Source of the DNA: Microlunatus soli
Lineage (GTDB): Bacteria > Actinomycetota > Actinomycetes > Propionibacteriales > Propionibacteriaceae
Assembly (NCBI RefSeq): GCF_900105385.1
Contig: NZ_LT629772.1
Coordinates: forward strand, 5,952,001 to 6,016,000
Direction: 5' to 3'
DNA: 64,000 nt
The notes beneath the pieces were generated by a model that saw only the letters and a program-made list of their open reading frames with translations, was not told the DNA's origin and made no database searches. Position numbers and translations under genes: made by a program. How positions within the stretch are numbered: position 1 is the first letter of the stretch; each line of letters opens with the position of its first letter. Shown one piece after another: positions 16,615-27,047 of the stretch.

Positions 16615-17463
16615 ATGAACGACCAGGCCACCGAGCCGCCGGCGACCGGCGAGCTCACCGACGAGGCTGCCCAGAACGGGTCGGCCACCCCGGAACCACG
16701 CTTCCGGCGCTTTGACTGCACCGATCCCTCCGATCGGGCGGCTGTCACGGCGGCAGCGACCGCCGCCCGCCGCGCCATCGAGGCCGGTGACTGCGTGGTG
16801 CTGCCCACCGACACCGTGTACGGGATCGGTGCCGACGCCTACAGCGCCGAGGCGGTGCAGCGACTGCTGGACGCCAAGGGTCGAGGCCGGGACATGCCGC
16901 CGCCGGTACTGATCGCCGACCCGAGCGTGCTGAAGGGGCTGACCGAGGATGTCCCGGAAGCTGCCGAAGAGCTGGTGAAGGCGCTCTGGCCGGGGGCGCT
17001 GACCATCATCTGTACGGCCAAGTCCAGCCTGCGGATGGACCTGGGGGAGACCGCGGGCACGGTGGCCGTCCGGGTCCCCGATCACGACCTGACCCGGGCC
17101 CTGCTGCGGCAGACCGGGCCGATGGCGGTCAGCAGTGCCAACCGGACCGGCCATCGGGCGGCGCTGACCTGTGACGAGGCGATCGACCAGCTCGGGGACG
17201 CGGTCGCGGTCTATCTCGACGGCGGTGCCGTCGGTGGCGCCGACGGCAAGCCCTCGACCATGATCGACTTCACCGTCAAGCCGACCGGCCAGATCCTGCG
17301 CCGCGGCGCCCTGTCGCTGGAGACGCTGCGCGAATACCTGCCGGACCTGGAGGACCTGACCTCCGACGAGCCGGAACGGCCGACCTACACCGTCGCCGAC
17401 CTGCGCGCCCGGCACACCCTGCAGCCGCCCGAGAGTTCGACGGGCCCGGGAACCTCGGGCTGA
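16615..17463 (+). CDS. tsaC: L-threonylcarbamoyladenylate synthase (YrdC/Sua5 domain)
   Basis: The 282-residue protein has a YrdC domain from about residue 45. Signature parts are CVVLPTDTVYGIGADA, the basic loop LLDAKGRGRDMPPPVLI, WPGALTIIC and MAVSSANRTG. The enzyme makes threonylcarbamoyl-AMP from threonine, bicarbonate and ATP for the t6A tRNA modification. The length lies between short TsaC and long Sua5; an acidic/proline-rich C-terminal tail replaces a clear Sua5 domain. The ATG at 16615 lies 30 bp after the prmC stop, and the WecA-type gene starts four bases after this one ends, so the three form one unit. Confidence 0.9.
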   Translation: MNDQATEPPATGELTDEAAQNGSATPEPRFRRFDCTDPSDRAAVTAAATAARRAIEAGDCVVLPTDTVYGIGADAYSAEAVQRLLDAKGRGRDMPPPVLIADPSVLKGLTEDVPEAAEELVKALWPGALTIICTAKSSLRMDLGETAGTVAVRVPDHDLTRALLRQTGPMAVSSANRTGHRAALTCDEAIDQLGDAVAVYLDGGAVGGADGKPSTMIDFTVKPTGQILRRGALSLETLREYLPDLEDLTSDEPERPTYTVADLRARHTLQPPESSTGPGTSG

Positions 17464-17466
17464 TCG

Positions 17467-18636
17467 ATGCGTGAGTATCTGCTGGTCCTGTTCATCTCGG
17501 CGGCTACCACCTACGTGTTCGCCGCGGTCTGGCGCCGGATCGCGTTGCGGACCGGGGCAGTGGCGAAGGTCCGGCAGCGCGACGTGCACACCGTGGAGAT
17601 GCCGTACTTCGGCGGGGTGGCGATGCTCTCCGGCGTGGTGGCGGCGTTCCTGGTCGCAACCAACCTGCCGTTCCTGGGCCAGCAGCCGATCGTGCAGTCC
17701 GACTCCCGGGCGGTGCTGATCGCTGCCGCCGTGATCTGCGCCGTCGGGGTGCTGGACGACCTGCTCGAGCTGAACCCGTTCGCCAAGCTGGCCGGTCAGG
17801 TGCTGGCGGCCGGGCTGCTGGTGGCCTTCGGGGTGAAGATGCTCTACATCCCGCTGAGCAACAACACCATCGCGCTGGACAGCAGTGTGCAGATCGCGAT
17901 CACGGTGTTCTTCGTGCTGCTCTGCTCCAATGCGGTCAACTACGTCGACGGACTGGACGGGTTGGCCGCCGGGATCGTCTGCATCGGTGCGGTCGCGTAC
18001 TTCATCTACGCCTATCTGCTGACGGTGCAGCTCGATCTGGTCCGCGCGACCACCTCCAGTCTGATCACGGTCGCCGTGGTCGGTGCCTGCATCGGCTTCC
18101 TGCCGCACAACTTCCAGCCGGCCCGGATGTTCATGGGGGACTCGGGTGCGATGCTGCTCGGGTTCCTGCTGGCCTGCTCGACGATCACCCTGACCGGGCA
18201 GATGGACTCCTCCCAGTTGGAGAACACCGGCAGCGGGCTGGCCCCGACCTATCTGCCGCTGATCCTGCCGCTGGCCACACTGGCGTTACCGATCCTGGAC
18301 TTCGTGCTGGCCTTCGTCCGGCGGACCTACCGCGGCAAGTGGTGGTTCGTGGCCGACAAGCAGCACCTGCATCACCGGTTGATGGAACGCGGCCACGGGA
18401 TGCGGCGCGCGGTGCTGCTGATGTACGCCTGGACCGCACTGGCCTCGCTCGGGGTGATCGCCCTGGGCTGGTTGCGCAGCTGGGAGGTCGCGGTGGCGAT
18501 CGTCGTGGTCGCGATCGTGTTGTCCATCCTCACCCTGGGTAAGCCTGTGAACGGCAAGAGCAAGGCGGCCAGACCTCGGCACAGCCGGCTGAACGACCGT
18601 CCCGAGGTGGAGAACGACGCCACCTCCCGTCGCTGA
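17467..18636 (+). CDS. wecA: WecA/MraY-family polyprenyl-phosphate sugar-1-phosphate transferase
   Basis: A 389-residue polytopic membrane enzyme of the MraY/WecA family. It shows MPYFGGVAMLSGV, the aspartate pair in VGVLDDLLELNPFAKL, the Mg-binding NAVNYVDGLDGLAAG, RMFMGDSGAMLLGF, and the histidine loop DKQHLHHRL. Family members transfer GlcNAc-1-P or a similar sugar phosphate to decaprenyl phosphate at the inner leaflet, starting linkage-unit or glycopolymer synthesis. Its place between tsaC and the ATP synthase cluster matches the Rfe/WecA gene of other Actinobacteria. A basic, polar tail of about 35 residues follows the last helix. Confidence 0.9.
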   Translation: MREYLLVLFISAATTYVFAAVWRRIALRTGAVAKVRQRDVHTVEMPYFGGVAMLSGVVAAFLVATNLPFLGQQPIVQSDSRAVLIAAAVICAVGVLDDLLELNPFAKLAGQVLAAGLLVAFGVKMLYIPLSNNTIALDSSVQIAITVFFVLLCSNAVNYVDGLDGLAAGIVCIGAVAYFIYAYLLTVQLDLVRATTSSLITVAVVGACIGFLPHNFQPARMFMGDSGAMLLGFLLACSTITLTGQMDSSQLENTGSGLAPTYLPLILPLATLALPILDFVLAFVRRTYRGKWWFVADKQHLHHRLMERGHGMRRAVLLMYAWTALASLGVIALGWLRSWEVAVAIVVVAIVLSILTLGKPVNGKSKAARPRHSRLNDRPEVENDATSRR

Positions 18637-18678
18637 ACATCGGATGAGCACATCCTGAGTTGGAGTCGGTACGGGACT

Positions 18679-18696
18679 TTGTGCTAGTTTTCACAA
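18679..18696. promoter_or_regulatory. Small dyad upstream of the ATP synthase cluster
   Basis: TTGTG (18679-18683), eight bases and CACAA (18692-18696) form a short dyad in the 139-bp gap before the first AtpI-like gene. This gap probably contains the ATP synthase operon promoter. No confident -35/-10 pair was identified. Confidence 0.3.
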
Positions 18697-18775
18697 GCGT
18701 AGTCAGCCAGTCTGGAACGGTGCCGTCACTTCAGGTCGACAGCACCCTGGCACACAGGACAGGACAGCCGCCATC

Positions 18776-19357
18776 ATGACGACTGAGAGCCCGAGCCACC
18801 GGAGCGCATCCGGGCCGAGCATCCATGTCGTCCGCGCGCGTAAACTTCTCCTCGGTGGACTCGCCGGCGGTGTGGCCGCGGCCATCGTCTGCTTGATCAT
18901 CTTCGCCGTACTGGACGGCTCCCGAGGCCTTGCTTCGGCCGGGCTCGGTGCGGGCATGGTGCTCTTCTTCTACGCCATCGGCCAGCTGGTGATGGTGCGC
19001 TTCGCCGATGCCGGCGCCCGGACCCTGATGTTGGTCTCGATGGCCAGCTACGTCGGTCGGGTGATCATCCTCGGACTCATCCTGCTGATCTTCTCCCAGC
19101 AGACCGGCGCCTGGGAATGGCTGCACACCAAGACCCTGTTCATCGGCGCGATCGCGGTGGTGGCCGGCTGGATCCTGGTCGAGATCATCGTCTTCTCCCG
19201 GTTGCGGATCGGCATCTACGACGAGCCCTATCAGGGGCCGTCGGAGCACCCCGACGACGACGATGAGGACGAAGGAGACGCCGATGTCGACGAGAACGAC
19301 GGCACGGCCTCTGACGCCGCCCGGACCAACACCGAGCACCCGGGGGGTGCGCGATGA
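18776..19357 (+). CDS. AtpI-like membrane protein preceding the ATP synthase operon
   Basis: The product has 193 residues. About 15 polar residues are followed by four hydrophobic segments near residues 24-46, 54-76, 83-106 and 116-140, then a highly acidic tail (about 15 Asp/Glu in 45 residues). Four helices directly before atpB match the ATP synthase protein I layout; the acidic tail is an addition. Protein I members are non-structural and have been linked to c-ring assembly or magnesium supply. The assignment rests on position and topology rather than on a strong motif. Confidence 0.6.
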   Translation: MTTESPSHRSASGPSIHVVRARKLLLGGLAGGVAAAIVCLIIFAVLDGSRGLASAGLGAGMVLFFYAIGQLVMVRFADAGARTLMLVSMASYVGRVIILGLILLIFSQQTGAWEWLHTKTLFIGAIAVVAGWILVEIIVFSRLRIGIYDEPYQGPSEHPDDDDEDEGDADVDENDGTASDAARTNTEHPGGAR

Positions 19358-19418
19358 TCGTTGATCACCTCGTGTGCTGTGCTGGCGCTGAGAATCGACT
19401 GATACGGTTTGGTGCGCT

Positions 19419-19772
19419 ATGACACAGCAGCTATCTACGCGTGCGCCCGAAACGGGTGAGCTTCCGGCCTCGGAGTCGACGCCGCGGACGGCGTCCCAGG
19501 CCGCCGGAGTCTCCCAGGGAATGGCGGTGCTGTCCTACCTGATCGGTGGGATGGCCGTCTACGGCGGACTCGGCTGGGTCGGGGCGCACTTCCTGCATCA
19601 GGCGTGGATGATCCCGGTCGGGATCGTGGTCGGCATCGGGCTGGCACTGCTGCTGATCGTGCGGCGCTTTTCCCGGGGCGACGTGATCGACGCCGAACTC
19701 CGGCAGGTGATCGCGCAGCGTGACCGTGATCGTGCGTATTGGACCGCTGAGGCCCGGCGGGGTCGATCCTGA
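19419..19772 (+). CDS. AtpZ/AtpI-family small membrane protein
   Basis: The 117-residue product has two predicted helices, about residues 36-58 and 64-84. The segment GGMAVYGGLGWVGAHFLH followed by PVGIVVGIGLALLLIVRRF resembles the AtpZ pattern of a glycine-rich helix, a short loop with a proline, and a second helix. AtpZ and AtpI together are reported to act in ATP synthase assembly or ion supply. The TGA stop shares its A with the ATG of the 26-codon frame that leads into atpB. The call is based on topology and operon position. Confidence 0.65.
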   Translation: MTQQLSTRAPETGELPASESTPRTASQAAGVSQGMAVLSYLIGGMAVYGGLGWVGAHFLHQAWMIPVGIVVGIGLALLLIVRRFSRGDVIDAELRQVIAQRDRDRAYWTAEARRGRS

Positions 19773-19852
19773 TGATCACGTCGATCTTCGAGACCCAACT
19801 GATCTTTGAGATGTTGAACAGCAACGGTGACATCACCGGAGGGGAGAGGTAA
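19772..19852 (+). CDS. 26-codon small ORF bridging the AtpZ-like gene and atpB
   Basis: ATG at 19772 overlaps the TGA of the AtpZ-like gene (TGATG). The frame runs 26 codons to a TAA at 19850-19852 whose last A starts atpB (TAATG). The peptide begins MITSIFETQLIFEMLN and ends in a polar GDITGGER stretch. The atpB ribosome-binding purines (GGAGGGGAGAGG) lie inside its last codons. This gapless arrangement suggests translational coupling, where ribosomes finishing the upstream gene pass through this leader into atpB. Whether the peptide itself has a role is unknown; a chance open frame cannot be excluded. Confidence 0.5.
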   Translation: MITSIFETQLIFEMLNSNGDITGGER

Positions 19853-20748
19853 TGGCAAGCCCGCTCACGCAGGCCGCGCCAGCGGCCAAGCGAGGGCCCT
19901 CGGTGCTGGGTGTGATCGCGATCGTGTTGATCGTGCTCTCGTTCGCACTCGGGATCTCCCAGGCGTTCACCGGCCACCACGAAGAGGGTGCCGGATTCCA
20001 CGTCGGTGTCGAGAACTTCCACACCCCGCCGTTCTTCGAGGCGATCCCGTGGTTCACCCGAGCCCTGTTGCTCGGCACCGTGTCGTTCGTGCTGGCGCTG
20101 GTGTTCTGGTTGGCGATGTCCAGCAACCACCAGCTGGTGCCGTCCAAGCGGCAGTACCTGGGCGAGACCGCGTACTCCTTCGTCCGCGATGGCATCGCCC
20201 GTGACCAGATCGGCCACGACTTCAAGAAGTACCTGCCCTACCTGATGGCACTGATCACCTTCGTGGTGATCAACAACATCTGGGAGGTCATCCCGTTCAC
20301 GCTGTTCCCGACCGTGTCTCACGTCGGCTGGGCCTACACGCTGGCCGTGATGACCTGGCTGATCTACAACGCGGTCGGCATCCGCAAGCACGGAGCGTTC
20401 GGCTACCTCAAGCACTCGGTGCTGCCGTCCGGGGTGCCGAAGGCACTGTGGTTCCTGGTGATCCCGATCGAGTTCCTGTCCAACATCATCATCCGGCCGG
20501 TGACGCTCAGCCTGCGGTTGTTCGCCAACATGTTCGCCGGCCACCTGCTGGTGCTGGTCTTCGCCGGTGGCGGTGAATACCTGCTGTTCCAGACCGAGCC
20601 GTTCATCAACAAGCTCGCCGGTGGCGCTGCGCTGATCTTCTCCCTGGCGGTGTTCGCGCTGGAGACCTTCGTCGCTGCGATCCAGGCCTACATCATCACG
20701 GTGCTCAGCGCCCAGTACATCGGATCAGCCCTTGCTGACGATCACTGA
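19852..20748 (+). CDS. atpB: ATP synthase Fo subunit a
   Basis: The 298-residue membrane protein has the essential arginine R222 in IIRPVTLSLRLFANMFAGHL, the helix segment that faces the c-ring. Other subunit a landmarks are NNIWEVIPF and FVAAIQAYIITVLSAQYI near the C-terminus. It forms the two proton half-channels of Fo in the cytoplasmic membrane. GGAGGGGAGAGG precedes the ATG, which shares one base with the stop of the 26-codon leader frame. It opens the canonical atpBEFHAGDC order. Confidence 0.97.
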   Translation: MASPLTQAAPAAKRGPSVLGVIAIVLIVLSFALGISQAFTGHHEEGAGFHVGVENFHTPPFFEAIPWFTRALLLGTVSFVLALVFWLAMSSNHQLVPSKRQYLGETAYSFVRDGIARDQIGHDFKKYLPYLMALITFVVINNIWEVIPFTLFPTVSHVGWAYTLAVMTWLIYNAVGIRKHGAFGYLKHSVLPSGVPKALWFLVIPIEFLSNIIIRPVTLSLRLFANMFAGHLLVLVFAGGGEYLLFQTEPFINKLAGGAALIFSLAVFALETFVAAIQAYIITVLSAQYIGSALADDH

Positions 20749-20844
20749 TCGTCGGACCGCGACCGCAGTCCGACCGATCGACAACCCAACACTTCTGGCT
20801 CTGGTGGCCAGCAGAAACCCTGACCGGGAAAGGAAAGAGCTGTA

Positions 20845-21072
20845 ATGACCCCAATGGAACTCAATGGCAACATCGCCATCATCGGCTACGGCCTGGGGGC
20901 AATCGGCCCGGGCATCGGCGTGGGCCTGATCTTCGCCGCTGTCATCCAGGGCACGGCCCGGCAGCCGGAAGCTCGTGGCGCCATGATGGGCACCGCATGG
21001 ATCGGTATGGCACTGACCGAGGCGCTGGCGATGATCGGCATCGCCCTGGCCTTCGTCTTCGCCGGCCAGTAA
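20845..21072 (+). CDS. atpE: ATP synthase Fo subunit c
   Basis: The 75-residue hairpin protein has helix 1 rich in glycine ([14 protein letters not shown]), a polar loop with R39-Q40-P41, and helix 2 carrying the proton-binding glutamate E59 in [12 protein letters not shown]. It is the ring-forming proteolipid of Fo. A purine run (GGGAAAGGAAAG) precedes the ATG. The 96-bp gap after atpB is the longest in the structural part of the operon and could hold a processing or regulatory site, as c is needed in many copies; none is obvious. Confidence 0.97.
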   Translation: MTPMELNGNIAIIGYGLGAIGPGIGVGLIFAAVIQGTARQPEARGAMMGTAWIGMALTEALAMIGIALAFVFAGQ

Positions 21073-21082
21073 GGCTTTCTTC

Positions 21083-21640
21083 ATGATCAACTACCTGGCA
21101 CCCCTGGCGACCGAGAACCCGATCATCCCGGGCTCGGCCGCCGAGATCATCGCGGCCGCGGTGTTCATGTGCATCTTGACGTACATCATCGCCAAGGTCG
21201 TTGTGCCCCGCTTCGAGAAGACCTACGCCGACCGTGCCGCCGCGATCGAGGGCGGCATCAAGAAGGCCGAGCAGGCGCAGGCCGAGGCTCAGGCGGCGCT
21301 GGAGTCCTACCAGGCCCAGCTCGCCGATGCTCGTGGCGAGGCCAACCAGATCAAGGAGCAGGCCAAGACCGAGGGCGCCCAGATCGTCGCCGAGATGCGC
21401 GAGCGGGCACAGGCCGAGGCAGACCGGATCGTCGCCGCAGCGCATTCGCAGTTGGAAGCCGAGCGGAGTCAGATCGTCGGTCAGATGCGCGGTGAGCTGG
21501 GTGGCCTGGCCACCTCGTTGGCCGGTCGGATCGTCGGTGAGTCGCTGGACGACGACGAACGGGCTCGGCGTACCGTCGACCGGTTCATCGCCGATCTGGA
21601 GTCCTCCGACTCAGCACCGCAAGGAGCAGACGTCAAGTGA
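21083..21640 (+). CDS. atpF: ATP synthase Fo subunit b
   Basis: The product has 185 residues. One N-terminal membrane helix (about residues 17-40, SAAEIIAAAVFMCILTYII) is followed by a long charged helix: AAIEGGIKKAEQAQAEAQAA, then EQAKTEGAQIVAEMRERAQA, typical of the b-subunit stator stalk. Subunit b links subunit a to delta and alpha. It begins ten bases after atpE ends and overlaps atpH by four bases (GTGA). Confidence 0.96.
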   Translation: MINYLAPLATENPIIPGSAAEIIAAAVFMCILTYIIAKVVVPRFEKTYADRAAAIEGGIKKAEQAQAEAQAALESYQAQLADARGEANQIKEQAKTEGAQIVAEMRERAQAEADRIVAAAHSQLEAERSQIVGQMRGELGGLATSLAGRIVGESLDDDERARRTVDRFIADLESSDSAPQGADVK

Positions 21641-22428
21641 GCATCGAGTCCGAAGCCGCAGTCGCCGAGCTGGACGCCGCCCTGGACCGGATCCAGGTCA
21701 GCGACGGCCTGGCCGACGAATTGTTCAGCGTGGTCGATCTGCTGGACGCCACCCCGGCCCTGCGCCGGGCGCTGACCGATCCGAGCACGCCGACCGAACG
21801 CCGGCAGGCGTTGGCCAACGGCTTGCTGCAGGGCAAGGTCAGCGAAGCGACCGTCGGCCTGGTGGCCGAGGCGGTCGGCAAGCGGCTCGGTCATCGTGCC
21901 CTCACCGACGGGCTGGAACGACAGGCCGTCCGGGCAGTCCTCAAGGTCGCCGAAGGCAACAACGCGCTGGACGAGGTCGAGGATCAGCTCTTCCGGTTCG
22001 GCCGGGTCGTCGAGGGTGATCCGGCCCTGCGGGCGGCGATCACCGATCGGTCCAGCACGGTCGACCGGCGGCAGAGCCTGGTCGACAGCCTGCTGGGCGG
22101 CAAGGCGACCGCCCAGACCGTGCAGCTGGCCAAGCGAGCGGTGGCAGCGCGGGATCGCAACTTCTCTCGGACGTTGAACGGCTACGTCGAGGGCGCGGCT
22201 GCACTGCGGAACCGGGTGATCGCGACCGTACGGGTGGCCCGTCCGCTGGAGTTGGAGCAGCGACAGCGGCTGCAGGCAGCCCTGGCCGGGCAGGTCGGCC
22301 GGGACGTCGCGATCCAGGAGATCGTCGATCCCCAGCTGATCGGCGGGATCCGGGTCGAACTCGGTGACGAGGTCATCGAGGGCACCGTCGCCGGGCGGTT
22401 GGACCAGGTCCGGCGCCAGTTCGGCTAG
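21637..22428 (+). CDS. atpH: ATP synthase F1 subunit delta
   Basis: The 263-residue subunit has the C-terminal delta signature [21 protein letters not shown], followed by a short helix. At about 260 residues it is longer than the Escherichia coli delta subunit (177), as is normal in Actinobacteria. It contains two similar helical stretches ([20 protein letters not shown] and [20 protein letters not shown]) that look like an internal duplication. Delta sits on top of F1 and binds the b stalk. It starts at GTG 21637 and is coupled to atpF. Confidence 0.95.
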   Translation: MSIESEAAVAELDAALDRIQVSDGLADELFSVVDLLDATPALRRALTDPSTPTERRQALANGLLQGKVSEATVGLVAEAVGKRLGHRALTDGLERQAVRAVLKVAEGNNALDEVEDQLFRFGRVVEGDPALRAAITDRSSTVDRRQSLVDSLLGGKATAQTVQLAKRAVAARDRNFSRTLNGYVEGAAALRNRVIATVRVARPLELEQRQRLQAALAGQVGRDVAIQEIVDPQLIGGIRVELGDEVIEGTVAGRLDQVRRQFG

Positions 22429-22508
22429 CCCGACGGGCCGGATGTCCGGCACGTACGGTTGAACGAAGAACAACACACCAGAGACTCATCAGATCAGGAA
22501 CGAAGGCG

Positions 22509-24149
22509 ATGGCAGAACTCACGATTCGCCCGGAGGAGATCCGGGAAGCCCTGGACGACTACGTCCGGAATTACACCCCGGAGACCTCCAGCCGCGAAGA
22601 GGTCGGCACCGTGGTCAGCTCCGGTGACGGCATCGCGCGCGTTGAGGGTCTGCCGTCCGCGATGGCCAACGAACTGCTGCAGTTCGAGAACGGCACCATC
22701 GGCATCGCGCAGAACCTGGACACCCGCGAGATCGGCGTCGTCGTGATGGGCGACTCCGAGGGCATCGAGGAAGGGTCGACGGTCAAGAGCACCGGCGACA
22801 TCCTGTCGGTCGATGTCGGTGACGGTTACCTCGGCCGCGTCGTCGACGCGCTCGGCCGTCCGATCGACGGTCTGGGTGACATCCAGGGGGTCGACGGTCG
22901 TCGTGACCTGGAGATCCAGGCCGCCGGCGTGATGGACCGGCAGGAGGTCCGGCAGCCGATGCAGACCGGCATCAAGGCCATCGACGGCATGATCCCGATC
23001 GGCCGTGGTCAGCGACAGTTGATCATCGGCGACCGCAAGACCGGCAAGACCGCGATCGCGGTCGACACGATCATCAACCAGAAGGACAACTGGGCCACCG
23101 GCGACCCGGAGCAGCAGGTCCGCTGCATCTACGTCGCGGTCGGTCAGAAGGCCTCGACCGTCGCCTCGGTGCGTTCGCAGCTGGAGGAGAACGGCGCGCT
23201 GGAGTACACGACCATCGTGTCCGCACCGGCCTCCGATCCGGCCGGCTACAAGTACATCGCCCCCTACACCGGCTCGGCCATCGGTCAGCACTGGATGTAC
23301 CAGGGCAAGCACGTCCTGATCGTCTTCGACGACCTGTCCAAGCAGGCCGAGGCCTACCGCGCGATGTCGCTGCTGCTGCGTCGCCCGCCGGGCCGCGAGG
23401 CGTACCCCGGTGACGTCTTCTACTTGCACTCCCGGCTGCTGGAGCGTTGCGCCAAGCTGTCCGACGAGCTCGGCGGCGGGTCGATGACCGGGCTGCCGAT
23501 CATCGAGACCAAGGCCAACGACGTCTCGGCCTACATCCCGACCAACGTCATCTCGATCACCGACGGCCAGATCTTCCTGCAGTCCGATCTGTTCAACGCC
23601 AATCAGCGTCCGGCGATCGACGTCGGCATCTCGGTGTCCCGGGTCGGTGGATCGGCGCAGACGAAGGCGATGAAGACCGCCGCGTCCCCGCTGAAGACCG
23701 AGCTGGCGCGGTACCGCGACATGCAGGCGTTCGCGATGTTCGCCTCCGACCTGGACGCCACCACCCGCCGGCAGCTGGACCGTGGTGCCCGACTGATGGA
23801 GCTGCTCAAGCAGCCGCAGTTCGACCCGTATCCCTTCGAGGAGCAGACGGTCAGCATCTGGGCCGGCCTGGACGGGCAGTTCGACGACGTCCCGACCAAC
23901 GACGTGCTGCGCTTCGAGCGGGAGTTCCTGGAGAGCCTGCGGCACGGCGAGTCCGGCGTGCTGGCCGGGATCCGGGAGTCCAAGAAGTTCGACGACTCCA
24001 CCGGTGAGGCGATCCGGGCGGCCGTTGCGGAGTTCAAGAAGGGCTTCAAGACCTCGGACGGCAACTTCCTGAGCGCGGGCAACGAGCAGCACGCCCCGCT
24101 GGATGCCGACGAGGTCGAGCAGGAACAGATCGTCAAGCAGTCCCGATGA
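22509..24149 (+). CDS. atpA: ATP synthase F1 subunit alpha
   Basis: The 546-residue subunit has the P-loop GDRKTGKT at 174-181, an N-terminal beta-barrel starting near residue 25 ([19 protein letters not shown]), and the conserved [19 protein letters not shown] block. The C-terminal extension after about residue 500 (ending [16 protein letters not shown]) is typical of actinobacterial alpha subunits. Alpha supplies the non-catalytic nucleotide sites of F1. An 80-bp gap with a GAACGAAGG ribosome site separates it from atpH. Confidence 0.97.
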   Translation: MAELTIRPEEIREALDDYVRNYTPETSSREEVGTVVSSGDGIARVEGLPSAMANELLQFENGTIGIAQNLDTREIGVVVMGDSEGIEEGSTVKSTGDILSVDVGDGYLGRVVDALGRPIDGLGDIQGVDGRRDLEIQAAGVMDRQEVRQPMQTGIKAIDGMIPIGRGQRQLIIGDRKTGKTAIAVDTIINQKDNWATGDPEQQVRCIYVAVGQKASTVASVRSQLEENGALEYTTIVSAPASDPAGYKYIAPYTGSAIGQHWMYQGKHVLIVFDDLSKQAEAYRAMSLLLRRPPGREAYPGDVFYLHSRLLERCAKLSDELGGGSMTGLPIIETKANDVSAYIPTNVISITDGQIFLQSDLFNANQRPAIDVGISVSRVGGSAQTKAMKTAASPLKTELARYRDMQAFAMFASDLDATTRRQLDRGARLMELLKQPQFDPYPFEEQTVSIWAGLDGQFDDVPTNDVLRFEREFLESLRHGESGVLAGIRESKKFDDSTGEAIRAAVAEFKKGFKTSDGNFLSAGNEQHAPLDADEVEQEQIVKQSR

Positions 24150-24198
24150 CGTTCGTGCATGCTGATCCCCAGCGGAGGAGAGGACGGGTGAGGGCCTG

Positions 24199-25110
24199 AT
24201 GCCAGCATCCCTGCGTGAGCTGCGAGCCCGTCGGGCTTCTGCCAGCAACATCAAGAAGATCACCCGGGCGATGGAGCTGATCGCGGCGTCCCGGATCGTC
24301 AAGGCCCAGCAGCGGGCCAAGGCGGCGGCGCCGTACCAGGCCGAGTTGACCCGTGCGGTGTCGGCGCTGGCGACCTTCTCCAATGTCGATCATCCGTTGC
24401 TGACCGAGGCCGAACGGCCGACCCGGGCGGCGGTGCTGTTGATCACCTCCGACCGCGGTCAGGCCGGTGCCTACTCCTCGACGGTGATCCGGGAGGGCGA
24501 GCAGCTGCGCGAGTTGTTGGCCGGCAAGGGCCTGGAGGTCGTTCCGTTCCTGTCCGGTCGCAAGGCCGCGGCGTTCTACCACTTCCGCAACCGGCCGGTC
24601 GCCGGGGAGTGGAGCGGCTACTCCGACGGTCCGACCTACGCCGATGCCAAGGCGATTGCCGACGGGATGCTGGAGGCGTTCAACACCCCGACCGATCAGG
24701 GCGGCGTGGACGAGATCCACATCGTCTACACCCGGTTCGTGTCGATGATCACCCAGCGGGTCGAGGTCATCCGGTTGGCGCCGCTGGAGGTCATCGAGGG
24801 CGAGGCACCGCCGTCGACCGACGAACTGCTTCCGTTGTACGACTTCGAGCCCAGCGGCGAGCGGGTGCTGGAAGAACTGCTCCCGCTGTACGTCGCCAGC
24901 CGGATCCACTTCTGCCTGCTGCAGGGCGCGGCCTCGGAGCTGGCCGCCCGGCAGCGGGCGATGAAGTCGGCGACCGACAACGCCGAAGACCTGATCCAGA
25001 AGCTGACCCAGGAAGCCAACCAGGTCCGGCAGGCAGGCATCACCCAGGAGATCAGCGAGATCGTGGGTGGCGTCGACGCCTTGGCCAATGCTGGCGCTGA
25101 AAACGACTGA
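24199..25110 (+). CDS. atpG: ATP synthase F1 subunit gamma
   Basis: The 303-residue rotor subunit begins with ASLRELRARRASASNIKKIT and ends in the long C-terminal helix, including RQRAMKSATDNAEDLIQKLT, the gamma signature. The middle Rossmann-like part reads AVLLITSDRGQAGAYSSTVI. Gamma forms the central shaft that drives conformational change in beta. The ATG at 24199 follows a purine-rich GGAGGAGAGGA stretch about 20 bases upstream, so the effective ribosome site is weaker (GTGAGGGCCTG). Confidence 0.96.
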   Translation: MPASLRELRARRASASNIKKITRAMELIAASRIVKAQQRAKAAAPYQAELTRAVSALATFSNVDHPLLTEAERPTRAAVLLITSDRGQAGAYSSTVIREGEQLRELLAGKGLEVVPFLSGRKAAAFYHFRNRPVAGEWSGYSDGPTYADAKAIADGMLEAFNTPTDQGGVDEIHIVYTRFVSMITQRVEVIRLAPLEVIEGEAPPSTDELLPLYDFEPSGERVLEELLPLYVASRIHFCLLQGAASELAARQRAMKSATDNAEDLIQKLTQEANQVRQAGITQEISEIVGGVDALANAGAEND

Positions 25111-25136
25111 GCCGACGAGACCGAGTTAAGAAGTAG

Positions 25137-26597
<1,461 letters not shown>

Positions 26598-26603
26598 TCG
26601 GCC

Positions 26604-27005
26604 ATGGCAGATCCGCTTGAGGTACGCGTCGTCTCCGCCGACGAGGTGGTCTGGTCCGGTGACGCCGAGAGCGTCATCGCCAAGACCGTCGAGGGTGACA
26701 TCGGCATCCTCGCCGGCCACGAGCCGGTGCTGTCGCTGCTCGCGCCGGGCGGCGTCGAGGTGCTGCTGCCGGGCGGGCAGCGCGAGATCGTCGCCGTCGA
26801 CGGCGGCTTCATCTCCGTGGCCAAGGGCCGAGTCTCGGTGATCAGCGAGTACGCCCGGATGGGGCAGGGCATCTCCGTGGACCAGGCCGAGCGCGCGTTG
26901 GCCGATGCTCGTGCCAAGCTTGATGCAGGCGAGGACGACGAGGAGACTCGCAAGGCATACCGGCGTGCCGAGGCTCAGCTCAGCGCAGCCCGCAAGGCGA
27001 ACTGA
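26604..27005 (+). CDS. atpC: ATP synthase F1 subunit epsilon
   Basis: The 133-residue subunit has an N-terminal beta-sandwich (LEVRVVSADEVVWSGDAESV, then GDIGILAGHEPVLSLLAPG) and a C-terminal helical pair (DQAERALADARAKLD and RRAEAQLSAARKAN). Epsilon couples the rotor to the c-ring and can inhibit ATP hydrolysis. It ends the ATP synthase operon. The DUF2550 gene follows after 42 bp on the same strand. Confidence 0.95.
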   Translation: MADPLEVRVVSADEVVWSGDAESVIAKTVEGDIGILAGHEPVLSLLAPGGVEVLLPGGQREIVAVDGGFISVAKGRVSVISEYARMGQGISVDQAERALADARAKLDAGEDDEETRKAYRRAEAQLSAARKAN

Positions 27006-27047
27006 GCAGCGGCAGCCGGGACTGGACTCGAGGAGGTACGGGGCAAG

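Noticed and set aside
15721-18108. Long minus-strand open frame opposite prmC, tsaC and wecA
   Set aside because: The plus strand encodes three conserved genes with catalytic motifs; the antisense product has no recognisable fold.
18642-18655. GGATG/CATCC hairpin after the WecA-type gene as a terminator
   Set aside because: The stem is only five pairs and no T-tract follows; it is too weak to call.
24150-24198. Tiny open frames between atpA and atpG similar to the atpB leader
   Set aside because: They are not framed by overlapping stop and start codons on both sides, so nothing distinguishes them from chance.
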